DNA from: Mangifera indica
Lineage: Eukaryota > Streptophyta > Magnoliopsida > Sapindales > Anacardiaceae
Length of the DNA stretch: 64,000 nt
Assembly: GCF_011075055.1 (NCBI RefSeq)
Contig: NW_025401109.1
Coordinates: 124,001 to 188,000 of the forward strand
Reading direction: 5' to 3'
Position 1 is the stretch's first letter. Every line of letters starts with the position of its first letter. A program made the position numbers and the translations under genes. Shown here in pieces: positions 19,728 to 33,136 of this stretch. The notes beneath the pieces are model-generated. The model searched no databases and had not been told where the DNA came from. It saw nothing but the letters and a program-made list of their open reading frames with translations.

Positions 19728-20252
19728 CAATTAATTAAATATGTTGATTTTTGAGAGGTTGGTTTTTATTTGACCAAGAAATATAATATAATCTTAACCT
19801 GGATTTTGATTTGATTCTCATCTCATATTAGGGCACATGCATGAATAATATTTATGTGGTCAATTGTTCAATATAGAAAATGTCAATCATTTCATTCCAA
19901 CGAAAATAAGAAGAAATCCATCAAGTAGCTTCGACTTGCATCATGTATGACTACACGTACGAGATGCAAATCACATATGGTAAAAATTTTATAAAAAATC
20001 AATGAAATTCATGTTCAATTTTTCTATTGTTAGATTCTAATCCTCTTTAATCACAATAACACTTGCACAATTAAATGAAATCATAATCTATTTCACAAAT
20101 AAATTGTAGGACAAAAAATCTTTAAATATATATCTCTAACATCTCCCTTATCGATACAAATACGAGTAAATCTTTATATCCGCTAAACAATAAAAGATGG
20201 AAATAAACAATATACTACCTTTTTATCAATTAATTACATGACCTTTAAATCA
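19728..20252. other. Spacer between composite insertion and copia-1
   Basis: No gene seen. Aligns with about 54565-55053 (GACCAAGAAATATAATATAA, then TTAGGGCACATGC), so it is part of the duplicated unit. Confidence 0.8.
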
Positions 20253-20446
20253 TGTAAATAATATTGGCGTTCTAAGACATATCTTATTTACATCAACTTT
20301 TGAAATATATAGTACATATAAGAGCTATAAATGGTTGGATGTGATACAGTATAATATATAGTTAAAGTTATGAGTTTTATGTGATACAGTATAATTTACA
20401 ACAGAATATATGATGCTATATCTGTTCGCATGAGTTGTGCGTATCA
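20253..20446 (-). repeat. 3' LTR of copia-1 copy A
   Basis: Plus strand starts TGTAAATAATATT and ends GCGTATCA. Same ends as 24245-24408. Confidence 0.88.
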
Positions 20447-20899
20447 CCTTCTCTCAAGCCTTACAGATTTTTGCAAAAATTGTTAACTTGTCCATTAAGA
20501 GTTGAAATCTAGTTTTGGACATCGACTTAGTGAGAACATTTGCAATTTGGTGGAGGAAAAATATCACACCTTGAGGAGCCCTTGTTAGATTTGATCTCTA
20601 GCAAAATGAAAGTCCATCTCTAAGTGCTTAGACTGTGAATGGAAAATAAGATTCAAGGTGAGATATGTAGTCGATAAATTATCACACTAAATAATAGGAG
20701 TCGATGAAATAGGAAAACCAATTTCACGAAGAAGAGATTTGGGCCATATAATTTCCAAGGAACATGTTGCAATTGTTTCATACTTAACTCTGTTGAGGAC
20801 CAAACAACTATTTGTTGTTTCTAACAACTCCATGAAATTAAATTAGAGCCGAAGTAAATTGTAAACCCAGTGGTACTTTTTCTGTCATCTAGATTATCG

Positions 20900-21850
20900 C
20901 CCTAGTTGGCATCACAATAACCAACAAGATCAAAATTGCTTAGTTTATGAAGAAGCAATCAATGATCGATAATGTCATGTAAATAATGCAAGATTCGCCT
21001 AATACCTTGCTTGTGAGATTTACAAGGCTGATGCATGTACTATGCTATTGGATTAACAGAGAAGGCAATTTTGGATCTTTGATACACAAGTATTGCAAGC
21101 TATCAACCATCTACCGATACAATGTTGGATCATCAAAGGCTTCAAAATCTTTATGAGCAAATTTGATGGTAGAACATGAAGGAGTAGAAACAAATTTGGC
21201 AATACTCATGTTGGCTTTATTAAGAAGATCTTTAATGTATTTCTCTTGAGATAACAAAAGCCTATGGTACAACCAACTAGCCTCAACACCAAGAAAATAA
21301 TTCAACAAATGAAGGTCTTTAAGAGCAATGTCTTATTGAAGCTGCTGGATGACATGAGACTGATAAAATGGAATTTCTACTAGTGAGAAAAAGATCATCC
21401 ACATAGATGAGACAATATGTCATATTATGCCGTTATCTATAACAGTAAAGTGAAGTATCAACTTTGGAACTAATGAAGCAAAACCGATGTAAGAAAGTGG
21501 TAATATAGGACAACCATGCCCTTGGTTCTTGTTTAAGGCCATAAAGAGACTTGTGGAAGCAACATACATGATAATGTTTTAGTGGATCAACATAGCCTTG
21601 AGGTTGTACCATGTATATGGTTTCATCAAGTTGACCATGTAAAAAAGCGTTAGAAACATCTAACTGCATGATATTCTAACCAATGGATGCTGCAAGTGAA
21701 AGAATGAGTTGGATTAAGGAATTGCTTAATTACCAGACTAAATGTCTCAAAGTAGTTGATACCATACCCTTGATGAAACCTTTTTGCAACAAGTTGTGCC
21801 TTATAGCGATTAATAGTACCATCAAGATTCTTCTTAGCTTGAAACACCCA
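20900..21850 (-). pseudogene. copia-1A reverse transcriptase and start of RNase H
   Basis: RVT_2-type reverse transcriptase in pieces. 21847-21650 has YKAQLVAKRFHQGYGINYFETFS. 21669-21433 has MQLDVSNAFLHGQLDETIYM, PQGYVDPL and KSLYGLKQEPRAWL. 21308-21111 has LNYFLGVEASW, LLLSQEKYI and STPSC. The catalytic YVDD region (expected near 21400) is damaged. It copies the element RNA into DNA in intact relatives. Confidence 0.88.
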
Positions 21851-21934
21851 TTTGTTGACAACTATATTAAATGTTTCCTCTTGAAGGACTAAGTCCTATG
21901 TGCCTTAAGGATAACAAAATTTCAATTTCTTTAC

Positions 21935-23200
21935 TCATTGCATCATGCCAGATTTTGTGTTTGAAAGCTTTGGTGATTCAGGTATAACCATGCCAGTGGT
22001 GAAAGATTTAGGTTTCGAGTTCCCCGATTTTGCTCTAGTAACCATAAGATGAATATTTTTCTCAGTTGGCTGAGGTGATGAAGAGGAATTGGGCAATTGA
22101 TATTGGGAATATTGAGAGAGATCCATGATTAAATCCAATCTTGGTGGGCTTAGATTATGGCGATTAGAGGCTTGGGGTAACATCAGAGTGTGGTGTTTGT
22201 TGTAGGCGGATGTAAAGGGAAATAAAAAAGACTAATTGAAGGTGGACTGATGTAATTAGGAATGGTTGAGTTGTTGATTCTATCGCCATTATCAGTTGAT
22301 CCTTTGAATGGAAATACCAGTTCATCAAAGAGAACATGTTATGAGTAGTAGATTTCGTTATCAAAACTGTCAAAACAAAGATATCCTTTATAAACTTTAC
22401 TATAAACAAGAAAAACACACTATTTGGAACGAGGAGATAATTTGGTTGTGGTATATGGATGCATCTAAAGGTAACAAGCACAACCAAAGATTTTAGGTTC
22501 CGCATAATTTGATTTTTCAAAAAATAATTTTTGGTATAAAGAAAGTTAACCAAGATGTGGTATGGGAAGATGATTTATAGTGTAAACGATAGTTTCAAAA
22601 TCATAGTCCCAGAATTGCATTGGCAAATTAGTATGATTTAAGAATGCAAGACTAGTTTAAAGGAGCGGAAACATTAAAATTAGAGGATCGAAAAAGTAAT
22701 TTAAAGGATTTACTAATGCTACAAGCATGACAACGAATACTGATATTATTAGCAAAATTAATATTAGAGTGTCGCAAGACGTGTTTACTAGTTAGGATTG
22801 AAGTATGCCTAAGGCATACATGCCAGACTGACAAGGCAAAAGAAAAGGCTTTTTAACCACTAGAGGAAGACTGAAATAGCTCTAATGAAAAAGAATATAA
22901 CCCCTTGTCACTCAAGCCTTTGTATAGGATTGCTCGAAATGTTGAATCCTTAATAAAAAAATAGTTAAGAAAATATTCAAGAGAAACACAGTTAGTATGA
23001 GTAAATGAATTTACAAAAAGTAAATTTTGACAAGCAGATGAAATATAAAGAATATCTTGAAAAAAATAGGGCTTGGAATTAAGAGAGAATGTATTGGAAC
23101 CAATATGAGTGATTAGAAGTGTTTTACTACTGCTAATAACAAGTTTTTTTAGTCTAGTATTCTTATAATGAATGGCTAGATTTTCCATGTCATTGGTCAA
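21935..23200 (-). pseudogene. copia-1A protease-linked region and integrase, internally deleted
   Basis: 23200-22853 shows the post-protease/GAG pre-integrase region (SKTLLITHIGSNTF, FQDILYISSACQNLLFVN). 22834-22660 has the pre-integrase zinc region (CLRHTSI, NISIRCHACSISKS). Integrase core sequence that copy B keeps is missing: similarity jumps from about 57489 to about 57827 of copy B. 22553-22164 covers the integrase C-terminal linker. Several stops. Confidence 0.82.
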
Positions 23201-24222
23201 GTGATGAGTGACATCGGAATCAACAACCCATAGTTTGAAGACAGTGGAAGATGTGGCGAGGTCGAGTTGTAGTTTAAAAATGAATTAGAAGCATGGGTAT
23301 CTTGTATGCATAGGGAAAGACACCATTTTGAAACATGTTCAACACCATTACAATTATAACACATGAGCGAAAAATCATGGTAAGCATTGCCACTTGAAAA
23401 CTAATTGGAAAAATTGAATGGGCATACCAGATGAGGATCGACCCTTATAAACTTGTCCATATGAGATTTGCCTATTACGTCTATGACCTCTATCTCTATT
23501 ATTGGATTGATAGGAAGTGTATTGAGTCGAAGGAGTAATGATGTTGGATTGCATAGTCTTTCACCAATTAGGATTCTTCACTTAGTAACAAACTATAGAG
23601 ATCATCGAAGGACACAACAGTAAGATGTAACTCAACATTGCAAACAAATATGTTGATCTAAGGATTGATAATCTCGCATTAACAAAGTCTTTGTCATCTA
23701 CTGAATGATTGAGGGCATACAATTGATTGAAAAGAGTTTTAGCCCATTGTATATACTTTAGAATGGGATCATTTTTTTAGTGAAAATTATTCACTTGAGT
23801 CTTCAATTGTGACACCTATGTTCTAGAGCCAGATGCATATGTTTGTGTAAGTTTTTCTAAAGCCTCCCTTGCTAAGGAAATGCCAACAACCTAAGGCAGA
23901 ACTATTTCAGAGAGAAAGAGTTGATTATCCAGCTCAAAACAAGTTCATCTTGGTTGAATCATGATGTGTAGATGAGATTGACTTCTATCTCATTATTTAA
24001 TTTTGGTGGTGGAGATTGACTGTTGTCAATATGGTGAGCCAAGTGATTTCCATGAACAAAGGCAAGAGTTAAGTCTATCATAACAGGTAATTAGAAAAGG
24101 TTAGGTCCAAGGGTAAAAAGTGAGCTATATTCAGAAGAGAAGTAGAAAGTGTGAAAGAATTTGCTATATTCTTGATTAACCTACTATCAACCGTGGAAAC
24201 AAAAAAGAAAGAAAACTGTTAA
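23201..24222 (-). pseudogene. copia-1A gag, degraded
   Basis: Aligns with 58360-59340 in copy B and lies between the primer site and the protease-linked region, where gag belongs. Translation is broken by many stops, and no intact zinc knuckle is read. Called by position and duplication. Confidence 0.6.
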
Positions 24223-24244
24223 GCCTTGAAAGGTTTTGATACCA

Positions 24245-24408
24245 TGTAAATAATATTTGCACTCCAAGACATCTTATTTACATTAACTTTTGAAATATAT
24301 AGTACACACAAGAGTTATATATGGTTGGATGTGATACAGTATAATATATGGTCAAAGGTATGAGTTATATGTAATATAGTATTTTTTCTGCATTAGTTAT
24401 GCGTATCA
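24245..24408 (-). repeat. 5' LTR of copia-1 copy A
   Basis: 164 bp starting TGTAAATAATATT next to the primer site and ending GCGTATCA followed by the target duplication. About 30 bp shorter than the 3' LTR because of an internal deletion. Confidence 0.88.
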
Positions 24409-24413
24409 AATCA

Positions 24414-24989
24414 GTGGTGAGATATATGACATGTGCAACAAGAACCTTGTATGCATAGTATATATGGGTTTTTAAATAAGTCAAATGACCTTAAAAAAGA
24501 ATTTTATATATAAGTGTAATCTTTTATACCCTTAATCAATTGACTACAAAGGTTAAAATCCTCTATTCAAACTCAATTAATTTGAACCAAATTCAATCAA
24601 ATAACTTAGATTGAATTCAACCTTATTTATAAACCTCATCTAACTAGTATGAATAATAATAAAAAGTCCACTTCTATTAATCCTATTTTGTAAACCCCCT
24701 CTAGTTAGTAATGATTCATAATTTTATAATAATTAATAAAAAATCAAAATATAAAAATCAAAATATTAATAAACCCTAATGCTAGTGTCCAAATTTATCA
24801 TATAGAGCATAATAAACCAAATTTTACTATTTCTAAATGTCAAAGAAATTTGCTTTCTACCTCAAACCTAAAGTGGTCAACTTTAAATTTGAATTAAATG
24901 TTTGTGGAGTCATAGTCTCTTTACACGTACATTTTGGTTAATATTAAAGTTTTATTTCTTGACATTCTTTACAAAACCTTAAACCCTAA
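24414..24989. other. Spacer between copia-1 and copia-2
   Basis: AT-rich, no gene seen. Aligns with 59535-60080 in unit B. Confidence 0.7.
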
Positions 24990-26346
24990 ATTGTGTGTCA
25001 ACTCTGTGGTAAGATAGGGCATGCCATCTTATAGTGTTATCACACATTTGATATTACTTTCTTAGGTAATCCATATATTACCCCAAGACAACATTCTTTC
25101 ACCACATACTTGCCTACATACTCTCTTACAACCAAATAACCTTCAATGAATGCATAAAATCACTCTTCATAGTATAACCAACCTAATCCACAAGGCTTTG
25201 TCTCATAACAAACATATCACCACAATTAGCAAAACACCCTTTACACTCCTTAAGTAAACACATCACCTTATACCCCTTAATCGCCTTAAGTACCTTTATT
25301 AAATAGCATGTCCTACACTCAATACTATGGACAAAATTCAAGAACTAGTCTAAAAGCTCTATAGACCAAGACATGACGTGGTATATGGATTTAGAAGCCT
25401 TAGACCATGTCACTCACATGGTGGATCAACTTGTTGTCAAAGAAAAGTATGTGGGAAATCAACATCTACATGTGGGAAGTGGTGAGTGTTTGAGGATTTC
25501 TCATAAAGGTTCAAAATTTTTACCTACTTTATATTCCAATAGATTTCTACATCTTAAAAATGTATTATTGGTACCTAGAATAACTAAAAACTTGCATATA
25601 AAAATTTACTAAAGATAATAATGTCATTGTTGAGTTCCTAAGTGATTGTTGCTTTGTTGAGGACAAGGATATTGGGATTATGCTATTAGAAATGATACTT
25701 AAAAATAGGTTATATCAATTGTAGTTTCTTGTTGATAAGTACAATATAGTAAATTTTCAAATTAATGATGTATTTTATTTGTTTTTTGACAAAACTGAGA
25801 ATTTTATTGTTAACAAAGCATATGAAAATTTGGTTTTGAATCGTGATAAAATTGTTGAATTACATACAAGTTATTTTACAAGTTAATAAAATTGATATTA
25901 TGTTTGGCATAAAAGATTCAGTCATCCATGGGAGAAAACTATGAAATATGCTTTAAAACTTTGAATCTTAATTTTTATTTGTTTGATCTCTTTTTCTATG
26001 AGAATTGTCAATTTGGGAAACACAAGCATAGTATTTTCTTGTTTCGAACACTAGAGTATCAAAATTCTTAGAATTAGTTCATAGTAATTTTTGGGGACCA
26101 ACTTCCATAATATCTAGAGAGGGATTTAAATATTATTTGCACTTTCTTGATGTTCATACCAAGTTTATCTGACTATTTCCCTTAGGAAATAAAGTTGAGG
26201 TAGTGTATGTTTTAAGACAGTTTCATAAGTTTGTAAGGAAGCAACTTAAACAAAAACTTAAAACCATACAAATTGATTAAGAAGGTAAGTATAGAACACT
26301 TGTTCCATATTTTCAAGATAATGAGATCAATTTTGGATTTTCATGT
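24990..26346 (+). pseudogene. copia-2 gag end, protease and integrase N-terminal part
   Basis: Plus-strand Ty1/copia remnant. 24996-25050 encodes a CCHC knuckle (CQLCGKIGHAIL, stop, CYH). 25373-25612 has the protease-type segment WYMDLEALDHVT (active-site DSGA motif lost), HVGSGECLRISHKGS and FLHLKNVLLVPRITKNL. About 25900-25960 encodes the pre-integrase motif WHKRFSHP. About 26050-26340 encodes integrase core sequence (LVHSNFWGPTS, YLHFLDVHTKF, LFPLGNKVEV). Frameshifts and stops are frequent. It breaks at 26346 inside integrase, where the Athila-like element is inserted, and resumes at 37405. Confidence 0.85.
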
Positions 26347-27629
26347 TGATGGGTGTTGAATCCACCAAAAATAAAATTTTCTACTCTCTCAATGAAAACT
26401 TGTAGATAGGGCAAGTTGAGTCGTATCCACAGAGATTGGGCTATTTATCTGAAATCTAACAAAATAAAGCAAGAGGGATTTTGTTGTTTCGAATCCTACC
26501 AATAAACAAAAATAATTTAATTCAAAATTAAATAATCAAAGCAATCAGAAAACTAGATTGAAATAGTAATAAGGCGAGTTCTAGCCAAGTAATTCAGGTA
26601 TGGTTTAATTCAATTGATCATCGATAAAAAGATTAATCTTTCCTTTTAAATAAACCAGTTATGAAACATCAAGATGTTTGTTGTTCTGTTTTTCCTTAGG
26701 TGTCGGTAATTAAGAAACATTCTTTAATTACTTTCTTGTTTTTCAATCAGTTCTAGATACGATCTTAGAATTTAAATTAAAAACAAAATTAAGAATTAGA
26801 AAAGCCACCGATTCTAAACAACAAAACACAAACGTTGTTTTTGTTTAAATTAGATTAACTTATTCCACTAACATACAATAGTTATTCTTCACCAAGCATG
26901 TTAGTTAGCCACTTATGATTAAACCATCAAACAATTACGGATTCAATAATTTAATCTAGCAAAGTTGTATTTAATCCAAAGTAAATAAGACGTCTCCTAT
27001 TTAATTGAACAAGACAACAATAAATAAAATTAGGAATAGATTAAATATTTAAAAGAAAAGAACGGGTAAAGAAGATCTCATAATCATTGTAGAACCATGA
27101 TCCCGATTACTTGACTAAAGAAAAGAGTTAGCCACTCATGTTCATGTTCATGGCTTCACAAAAAAATAAAATAAAAATCCTATCCTAATTGAAGAAGAAC
27201 CAGCGAAGGGTTGCGGCTGTGTTTATTTTTGAAAGAAAATGATGCTAAAAAAAACCAGTCCCTAAAACAGAGAGCAATTTTCCTTTTTATAGTGTCAGGT
27301 TTGCTTCAGTCATTGATCAATTTTTTGTGCCAAATATCTTCCAAAGGACCTGAACTTCCTCCAATTGTCAATTAAGTCTCCAACTGTGAATTTCTTAATA
27401 AATAGCGAGATTCTCTCCTTTCCACAATCAGCCATCCCCTATGTATTTTGCCATATTTCCGTCTTGATACGTAACAACTCTAAATTCCTTTTATTTCGCA
27501 TCTTTTCTCAAAATAATGCAATTAATGCCTAATTTCCTAAAACAAGAAATTAATCAAATAATTAATGAATTAATTACCACAAATAAAGGAAATTAGATGC
27601 TAAAAAATATGGAATTTCAGACACTAACA
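26347..27629 (-). repeat. 3' LTR of the Athila-like element
   Basis: 1283 bp, TGATGGGTGTTG...ACACTAACA. Internal side followed by the plus-strand polypyrimidine ATTCCCCCACACCATT (27631-27646), i.e. a minus-strand polypurine tract. Confidence 0.93.
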
Positions 27630-29350
27630 AATTCCCCCACACCATTCCTTTGCTTGCCCTCAAGCAAACATCAATTAGTCTCTTCTTCACCCTTTTCCCT
27701 CCTTCCAGTACATCCTCAAATAACTCAAAGTTAAGATGTATTAGAAACCCAAGTCCAAAACAACAATCAAGAGCACAAGTCTTCATAGTGTGAATTTTTG
27801 GAAAAACATAAGCATCTTAACAATCTCATCAAAATCAAATGAAACAAGATTCAACACCCTCACATCGGTTTCACTCTATACTCTCAAAGTGTTTAGGGTT
27901 TCATTTAGCTCTCAGATCAAAACATAGTAAGTCATTACCATAAGTTTGCTCATATATCATATCTCCACCACTAATAAATATGAATACGATGCGAAAATCA
28001 AAGGGTCTTAAGTAGGGTTGTAATGGGGTTTAGGTAAAGGTAGGAAAAAAAAGGAAAATATAGGTGTAAAGATCAAGATATGAGTGAGTTCCCTTACATG
28101 ATATTTAAAGAATAACGAAAATAACTTCTTCAACCATACTTCTCTCTTCCTTTTTTTTTCTTTTTTTTTTTTTTTTCATTTCAATGAAACTTATCCCTTC
28201 TTCAAAGATTTTTTTTTTTTTTTTAAATTTAATTTGCAACATGTAGGAATAATTGAACTTCTTTTCTATACAATTATGGATACTTCACTTGTCGAAACTT
28301 CCTATTCAATACATAAGGATTAATATCTTCTCTTTCTTTTTTTTTTTCAAATTTTTTTTTTCTCACTCCTTATATCTACCCATCTACCCATTTGGTTCTT
28401 TATCATGCAATTCACTCTCACAATATCTTGATACAAGGGTTAAACAAGATAAAAAAAAAGGCTTAAGCGTAAATATTTATGGGTTAAAACAAAGAAAAAG
28501 GGATTCAGCTCAAAATCGGCTATCTATTAGAAAATATAGCTAAAGTTGGCTTTTTAAGAGTTTCGAAGTGGTTAATCCTAAATGCCCTTATCATCTTAAT
28601 GCATGAATTCACAAAGATGTGGTCTCAAAATGCATAACAGAGCAAATTCTAGAATAACAAGCCATGTTTGATAAACACTCAATAAAGAAGATAATTAGAG
28701 CAAAGTGTAATGAAATGCTCATGGGCTCAAAAGCTCACATTAGTGTTCAACTTGTAGCAAACCTTGCACATTTTCATTCAATTCAATCATTAAAATCAAT
28801 GAGACACTCGAAACATTTGAAGCAAAATCACTAATCATACTTGCCTCTTTCATGCATTAAAACTCGAACCAATAATGCATACTAACTTAGAGCAAATTCT
28901 AGGACAACTTTCAAGAGAGTCAAAGGTTCCAAAGAGATTGAAAATTATACATTCCTTCCCCCACACCTGATCTTTACATTGTCCTCAATGTAGAAAAATT
29001 GAAGCTCACATATAAAAGAAAGAATGAAAGGAAAGTTAAGAGGACTTCCCTAAATAAGAGTGTTAGTGTAGTAGAGGAGTGATTGAAGCTATCGGCGTTT
29101 GATTTGGGCTTGTAGAGATGAAAAGAAATTGAACAGGGAGGAAAAGAGATTAGAAAAATAAAAGAGAAGACACAAAAATGAAATATGCTCTTTATTTTTT
29201 TTTTAATAATTTTTTTATTATTGTTTTGTTTTGGTTTTAATTTAAACCTTAATTAAAGACAAAATGATTAAAAATAATGAAAAATAAGATCGATTGGGTT
29301 GCCTACCAATAAGCACCTTTCTTAAACGTCTTTGGCTAGACGCAACCAAT
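27630..29350 (-). other. 3' internal region of the Athila-like element
   Basis: About 1.7 kb between integrase and the 3' LTR without a convincing ORF. Athila relatives may carry an env-like gene here, and none is readable. It has long T/C-runs (28150-28225 and 28335-28365) and two similar motifs, CCCCCACACC...TTTGCTTGCCCTCAA (27634) and CCCCCACACC...TTTACATTGTCCTCAA (28959), suggesting a duplicated polypurine-tract region. Confidence 0.6.
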
Positions 29351-29353
29351 TTG

Positions 29354-30796
29354 TCAATTCAAGGGAGCCAAAGATATTTCCTTTTTATTGTAGGCATGAA
29401 ATCCTTCATAATAAGGTTTTAGACGATGTCCATTAACCTTTAAAATTTTATTGGTAGAGGTACTTTGAATTTCAACTGCACCATGAGAAAAGACAGTAGT
29501 GACAACAAAAGGACCAATCCAACAAGATTGTAATTTTCCCGAAAATAATTTAAGTTTAGAATGATATAGGAGTACTCTTTGTCCAACATGAAAGGTTTTC
29601 CTAGAAATCATTTTATCACGGAAAAGTTTAGTCTTTTCTTTATAAATCCGGGAATTTTCATAGGAATCATTTCTGATTTCCTCCAATTCTTGAAGTTGTA
29701 ACTTCTTATGATTACGTGCCTTGTTCAAGTCCGTATTGCATTGTTTGAGTGCCCAATAGGCCTTGTGTTCCAATTCAACTGGGAGATGACAAGATTTACC
29801 AAATATTAAGCGATAAGGAGACATACCTATCGGAGTCTTGTATGTAGTTCTATAAGCCCATAAGGCATCACCCAAGCGAAGGCTCCAATCCTTTCTATCT
29901 GGATTTACCTTTTTCTCAAGTATAGCCTTAATCTCCTTATTTGAAACTTCGACTTGTCTACTCGTTTACTGATGGTATGCGGTGGAGACTCGGTGAGTGA
30001 CATTGTACTTCTTAAGTAATGCCTCCATGACCCGATTGCAAAAATAGGTTCCACGGTCACTTATAATGGCTCTTGGTGTTCCATACTTGGAAAAAATGTA
30101 AGTCTTGACAAATCCTACAACAGTTGTAGCATCATCAGTTCTTGTTGCCTTAGCTTCAATCTATTTAGAAACATAATCAACAACTAAAAGAATATAGGAG
30201 TTACCAAAAGATAATGGAAAAGGACCCGTAAAATCAATTCTCCAAATATCAAAAATTTCACAAACCAAAATTGGGGTTAGTGGCATTTGATCCCTATGTC
30301 CTAAATTCCCACTCCTTTGACAATTAGCACAAGACTTATGGAACATGTATGCATCTCGAAACAGAGTAGGCCAATATAGCCCACATTCTAGAACCTTTTG
30401 TGCTATTCTTTTCGGGCTAAAGTGACCTCCACATGCATAAGAGTGGCAAAACTCCAAGATAGATTGGATTTCACTATCATGTACACACTTGCGAATTAAT
30501 TGGTCAGAACATTGCTTCCATAAATACGGATCATCCCATATACAGTACTTAGAATTACTTTTAATTTTTTCTTTTTGGGCTTTAGTGAGATCATTCGATA
30601 ATGACTTAGTGACCACATAATTAACAATATTAGCATACCAAGGTGTAATACTATCTAAGTGAAAGAGATTCTCATCTGGAAAAGCATCTTGGAGAGACAT
30701 GGGGTCTTCGTTTGTCACCAATCGACTTAGATGATCAGCCACAGAATTTTTGGCTCTCTTTCTATCTCGAATCTCCAAATCAAATTCTTGCAGCAA
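29354..30796 (-). pseudogene. Athila-like integrase
   Basis: 30796-30161 contains the end of RNase H (DHLSRL), a linker, the H2C2 zinc region (CHSYACGGHFSP, HKSCANCQRSG) and the start of the core (IWRIDFTGPFP with the first catalytic Asp, VVDYVSK). 30160-29880 carries the rest of the core in broken frames. 29875-29354 is the C-terminal part ([29 protein letters not shown]) and the post-core domain ending near [12 protein letters not shown]. In-frame stops at about 30160 and 29960 inactivate it. Confidence 0.9.
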
Positions 30797-30849
30797 TAGT
30801 ATCTATCTAATTAGCCTCGACTTTGATTCCCTCTTAGAAAGCAAATACT

Positions 30850-32100
30850 TTAAGCTATATAATCAGAATAAACAATTATCTTAGTGCCTAATAAATAAGA
30901 GTGAAACTTTTCTAAAGCAAAAACTACTACCAACAATTCTTTTTCAATTGTGGAATAATTTCTTTGAGTATTATCAAAAATTCTTAAAGAATAATAAATC
31001 ACATAAGAAAGTTTTCCACTTTTCTGGCCTAAAATGACCCTTATAGCATAATTGCTGGCATCATATATAATCTTGAAGGGTAATTCCCAATTGGGTGGTT
31101 GAACAATCGGCACAGAAATTAGATGTTCCTTCAGCTGACCAAACGCTTTCTTGCACTCTCCATCAAACTCGAATTGGACATCCCTTTGTAGTAGTCTTGA
31201 AAGTGGTTAGGCAATTTTCAAAAAATCCTTGATAAATCTCCTATAAAAACCTACATGTCCAAGAAAAGAATGCACTTCCCAAACATAAGTTGGGTAAGGT
31301 AAGGATTTAATCAAATCAATTTTTGACTTATCTACCTTTATCCCTTTAGAAGACACTATATGCCCTAATATCAAACCTTGATCAACCATAAAGTGACATT
31401 TTTCATAGTTTAGCACAAGGTTTGTTTCAATACACCTTTTCAGAATTTTTATCAGATTATTTAGACAAGATTCGAATGAATTATTGTAAATAGTAAAGTC
31501 ATCCATAAATACCTCTATGATATTCTCCACATAATCCAAAAATATACTAACCATACATCTCTGAAAAGTGGTTGGGATATTGCAAAGTCCAAAAGGCATG
31601 AGTCTATATGCAAAAGTACCAAAGGGACATATGAATGTCGTCTTCTCTTAATCCTCATGAGCAACCGAAATTTGGTTAAAACCTAAATATCCATCAAGAC
31701 AATAATAGTGAGATTGACCAGCTAATCTTTCTAACATTTGATCAATAAAAGGTATAGGGAAGTGATCTTTTCTAGTAAAAGTATTCAATTTTTTATAGTC
31801 AATACAAACCCTCAATCCATTTTGAACTCTAACAGGAACATACTCACCATTATCGTTCTTTTAAACAATGAAACCGATTTTCTTATGTACTACCTATACT
31901 GGACTTACCCGATCACTATCTAAAATAGGATAGATTATACCGACGTTCAAGAGCTTTATTATTTCTTTCTTCACAACTTCTATCATTGGAGGATTCAACC
32001 TTCTTTGAGCTTCCCTCGAAGTCTTAGTGTTCTCCTCCAACAAGATTCTATGCATACAAAGTGATGGGCTCAAACCCTTGATGTCTACGATGGTCCATCT
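30850..32100 (-). pseudogene. Athila-like reverse transcriptase and RNase H
   Basis: 31599-31207 shows MPFGLCNIPTTFQRCM, the catalytic FMDDFTIY motif and LGHIVSSKGI. 31113-30850 shows RNase H (IYDASNYAIRVILGQK, NYSTIEKELLVVVFALEKF, VYSDY). The N-terminal part of RT (about 32100-31600) is frameshifted. The RT Asp pair survives. This would make cDNA primed by tRNA-Asp. Confidence 0.9.
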
Positions 32101-32106
32101 GATGGC

Positions 32107-33136
32107 TTACTTGTAATCTCTAAGGACTCTAATGAGTTTTTCTTCCTCAAGAAGAATGAGTTTGTTAGAAATTATCATAGGAAGGGTTTCATTATCTCCC
32201 AAATATACATATTTGAGATGGCTTGGCAAAGGCTTAAATTCCAATTCGGGTGCTTGCATAATTGATGGAAGTAATTTTGAGTTAGATACAGGTAATGAAA
32301 TATAAGAAACATCATACCTGGTTGTTTCGAATGGTTCCAACTCATAAATCGTATCACTTAATCCGTCATCTACCACAAGCTTCTACTCAATTCTCTGCAA
32401 TGTTCTTGTGTTAAGTCTTTTATTAAGGACAACCTTCAAATTATCAGAATCCTACAACTCAAAAACTTGTTGAGCTAGGGAATCAATCACATTAACAACA
32501 AAAACTGAATTGACATCACTAGGGAATCTCATGGCTTTATAAATATTGAATCTAATTACTTCACTATCAAATTCCATAGTTAAAGTACCTTCCGAAACAT
32601 CGATTTTTATTCTAGATGTCTTAAGAAAAGGCCTTCCTAGCAAAATTGGGACTGATTTAGATGAGTTATCATCTTCCATGTTAAGCACATAAAAGTTAGC
32701 AGCAAAAATCAGTTCATTAACTTGAACAAGAACATCTTCTAACACCCCTTTGGGATATGCATTGGACCTATCAGCTAATTGGATTATTACACCGTGGGTT
32801 TTAAAGGTCCTACATTTAAAGAATGATAAATTAAGCTAGGTATGACATTAATAGATGCTCCTAGATCTATCATAGCTTTCTCAACTTTAACATTACCAAT
32901 CTTGCAAAGTATTGTGAACATACCTAGATCCTTACACTTTTGTGGCAATTTTCTTTGGAGAACAACTGAAACATTCTCACTAACATGCACTTTTTCATCT
33001 CCTTTTAATTTTCTTTTTGATGTGCATAATTCCTTAAGGAATTTAGCATATCTAGGAACTTGTTTAATAGCATCCAAAAGGGGAATATTTACCTCAACCT
33101 TGCGGAAGACCTCAAAGATCTCTTGTTCTTGTTGTT
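32107..33136 (-). pseudogene. Athila-like protease region and linker
   Basis: 33077-32787 has DAIKQVPRYAKFLKELC and the protease motif MIDLGASINVIP. 32745-32452 continues with ILLGRPFLKTSRIKIDV. 32376-32107 is the linker before RT. The frame is broken between these pieces. The region begins where the solo LTR inserted (33137). The sequence beyond it (34483 up) continues the same protein. Confidence 0.88.

Larger units (their letters stand above)
20253..24408 (-). mobile_element. Ty1/copia element copia-1, copy A
   Basis: Minus-strand element with short LTRs at 20253-20446 (194 bp) and 24245-24408 (164 bp), a 5-bp target duplication AATCA (20248-20252 and 24409-24413), and a primer site at about 24223-24244 (minus strand TGGTATCAAAACC). 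Gag, protease, integrase and RT lie in copia order from high to low coordinates, all broken. Compared with copy B it lacks about 340 bp of integrase core near 22657. The same duplication flanks copy B, so it was inserted before the unit was duplicated. Confidence 0.92.

Noticed and set aside
27574..28543. ORFs in the 3' region of the Athila-like element as an env-like gene
   Set aside because: Short, in pyrimidine-rich sequence, without a signal peptide plus transmembrane pattern that would support it.
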